A stretch of 64,000 nucleotides of DNA from Hyphomicrobium denitrificans ATCC 51888 (GTDB lineage Bacteria > Pseudomonadota > Alphaproteobacteria > Rhizobiales > Hyphomicrobiaceae), in contig NC_014313.1 of assembly GCF_000143145.1 (NCBI RefSeq), forward strand, positions 2,728,001 to 2,792,000. The letters run 5' to 3'. Position 1 is the stretch's first letter. Every line of letters starts with the position of its first letter. Shown here in pieces: positions 63,439-64,000 of this stretch. Both the position numbers and the translations under genes were made by a program. Below the pieces are notes generated by a model. It was not told where the DNA came from and ran no database searches. It worked only from the letters and a program-made list of their open reading frames with translations.

Positions 63439-64000
63439 ATGGAAGAAGTCCACTACGTGTCGGGCGACGACGTCGATCCGATCCTGCTGGTCGAACTGCT
63501 CGATGAGCACGATGCTGACATCGTCGCGCAGCTCAACGAGCAAGATCTCGAAACGACCGCCTCCATCCTTTCGCAATTTCCCCTGGAACGCGCGGTCGAT
63601 ATTTTCGACCGGCCGGAATTGTCGCGCGCCGGCGACATCATCCTCGAGCTTCCCGAGGACCTTGCCGGACGCATTCTGAAAGGCATGTCCGCCGACCGCG
63701 CCGCCAACATGCTGCGCCAGCTCGACGGGACTGATCGCACAGACCTTCTCGCGCGCGTCGATTTCGAGACAGCGCAATCGCTGAAGCTGCTGCTCGCTTA
63801 TCCCGAGGGCACCGCGGGCAGCATCATGACGACGGAATTCGTCAGCGTTCCGTCAACATATTCCGTCGCGGAAACGCTGAAGCATATTCGCGAAGTGCAG
63901 CACACGCGAGAAACGGTCTACGCCATCTACGTTCTCGATCCTGCATCGCGCGAGCTACGTCAGGTCGTGTCGCTGCGGCAGCTGATCTCCAGCGAGCCCG
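63439..64000 (+). CDS. mgtE: Magnesium transporter MgtE, N-terminal part
   Basis: The first 187 residues of MgtE; the rest is beyond the window. The cytosolic N domain of repeated short helices is visible (LLDEHDADIVAQLNEQDLET, LPEDLAGRILKGMSADRAA, LDGTDRTDLLARVD). The start of the first CBS domain follows with AGSIMTTEFVSVPSTYSVAE. In MgtE these domains bind magnesium and close the channel when it is plentiful. ATG at 63439 follows GAGGTGA at four bases. The transmembrane pore is not in the window. Confidence 0.93.
   Translation, partial: MEEVHYVSGDDVDPILLVELLDEHDADIVAQLNEQDLETTASILSQFPLERAVDIFDRPELSRAGDIILELPEDLAGRILKGMSADRAANMLRQLDGTDRTDLLARVDFETAQSLKLLLAYPEGTAGSIMTTEFVSVPSTYSVAETLKHIREVQHTRETVYAIYVLDPASRELRQVVSLRQLISSEP

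Overview
The window is one stretch of a GC-rich alphaproteobacterial chromosome. The order Hyphomicrobiales, and perhaps a Hyphomicrobium-like methylotroph, is an inference. It rests on the NepR/EcfG/PhyR stress module, the aerobic (late cobalt insertion) cobalamin genes, the UPF0262, DUF2948 and Maf/YacG neighbourhood, and a fused LplT-acyltransferase-acyl ligase gene. I see no phage, insertion sequence, CRISPR array or plasmid gene. Almost every base is in a recognisable gene, and the two strands alternate in operon-sized blocks.

Layout. (1) 1-12.7 kb: a truncated outer-membrane beta-barrel gene, kdsD (LPS Kdo branch), hemH, a CHAD protein, thiE-thiG-thiS, a three-domain phospholipid-recycling gene, thiO, gamma-glutamyltransferase and a small secreted cupin. 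(2) 13-16.1 kb: an L,D-transpeptidase, lipA and a hydroxypyruvate isomerase homologue. (3) 16.1-24.5 kb: a sulfate uptake region on the minus strand, with sbp, an alpha/beta hydrolase, a porin, an XRE-cupin regulator and cysT-cysW-cysA-cysB-like. A short motif recurs 60-69 bases upstream of three of these genes. (4) 24.7-28.4 kb: DUF2946, DUF2796, ABC ATPase, ABC permease and DUF3299, which resembles a known zinc-starvation cassette. (5) 28.6-33.0 kb: the general stress response locus, with an HWE-type sensor kinase, a DUF1328 membrane peptide behind a perfect EcfG-type promoter, phyR, ecfG and nepR.

(6) 33.1-50.9 kb: a large cobalamin cluster. On the minus strand are cobL-cobE-cobM-cobB and, behind a clear cobalamin riboswitch, cobW-cobN-cobG-cobH-cobI-cobJ. 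cobK is inverted between cobL and cobJ. cobP, cobO and cobQ are on the plus strand, followed by cobD and a bluB-cobA fusion on the minus strand. Together these cover most of corrin ring synthesis, adenosylation and amidation, plus lower-ligand synthesis. cobF, cobS/cobT, cobC, cobU and cobV are not in the window. (7) 51.2-64 kb: trhO, an OafA-like acyltransferase, tRNA-Phe, yacG, maf, a Crp/Fnr regulator with a membrane adenylate cyclase, a UPF0262 gene, hisD, a DUF2948 gene, murA, a 51-residue conserved-looking small gene, tRNA-Thr, a patatin-like lipase and the 5' part of mgtE.

The most interesting items are the BluB-CobA fusion, the shared upstream motif in the sulfate region, the EcfG promoter in front of the DUF1328 gene, the probable zinc cassette, and the Crp/cyclase pair sitting where infA is usually found.
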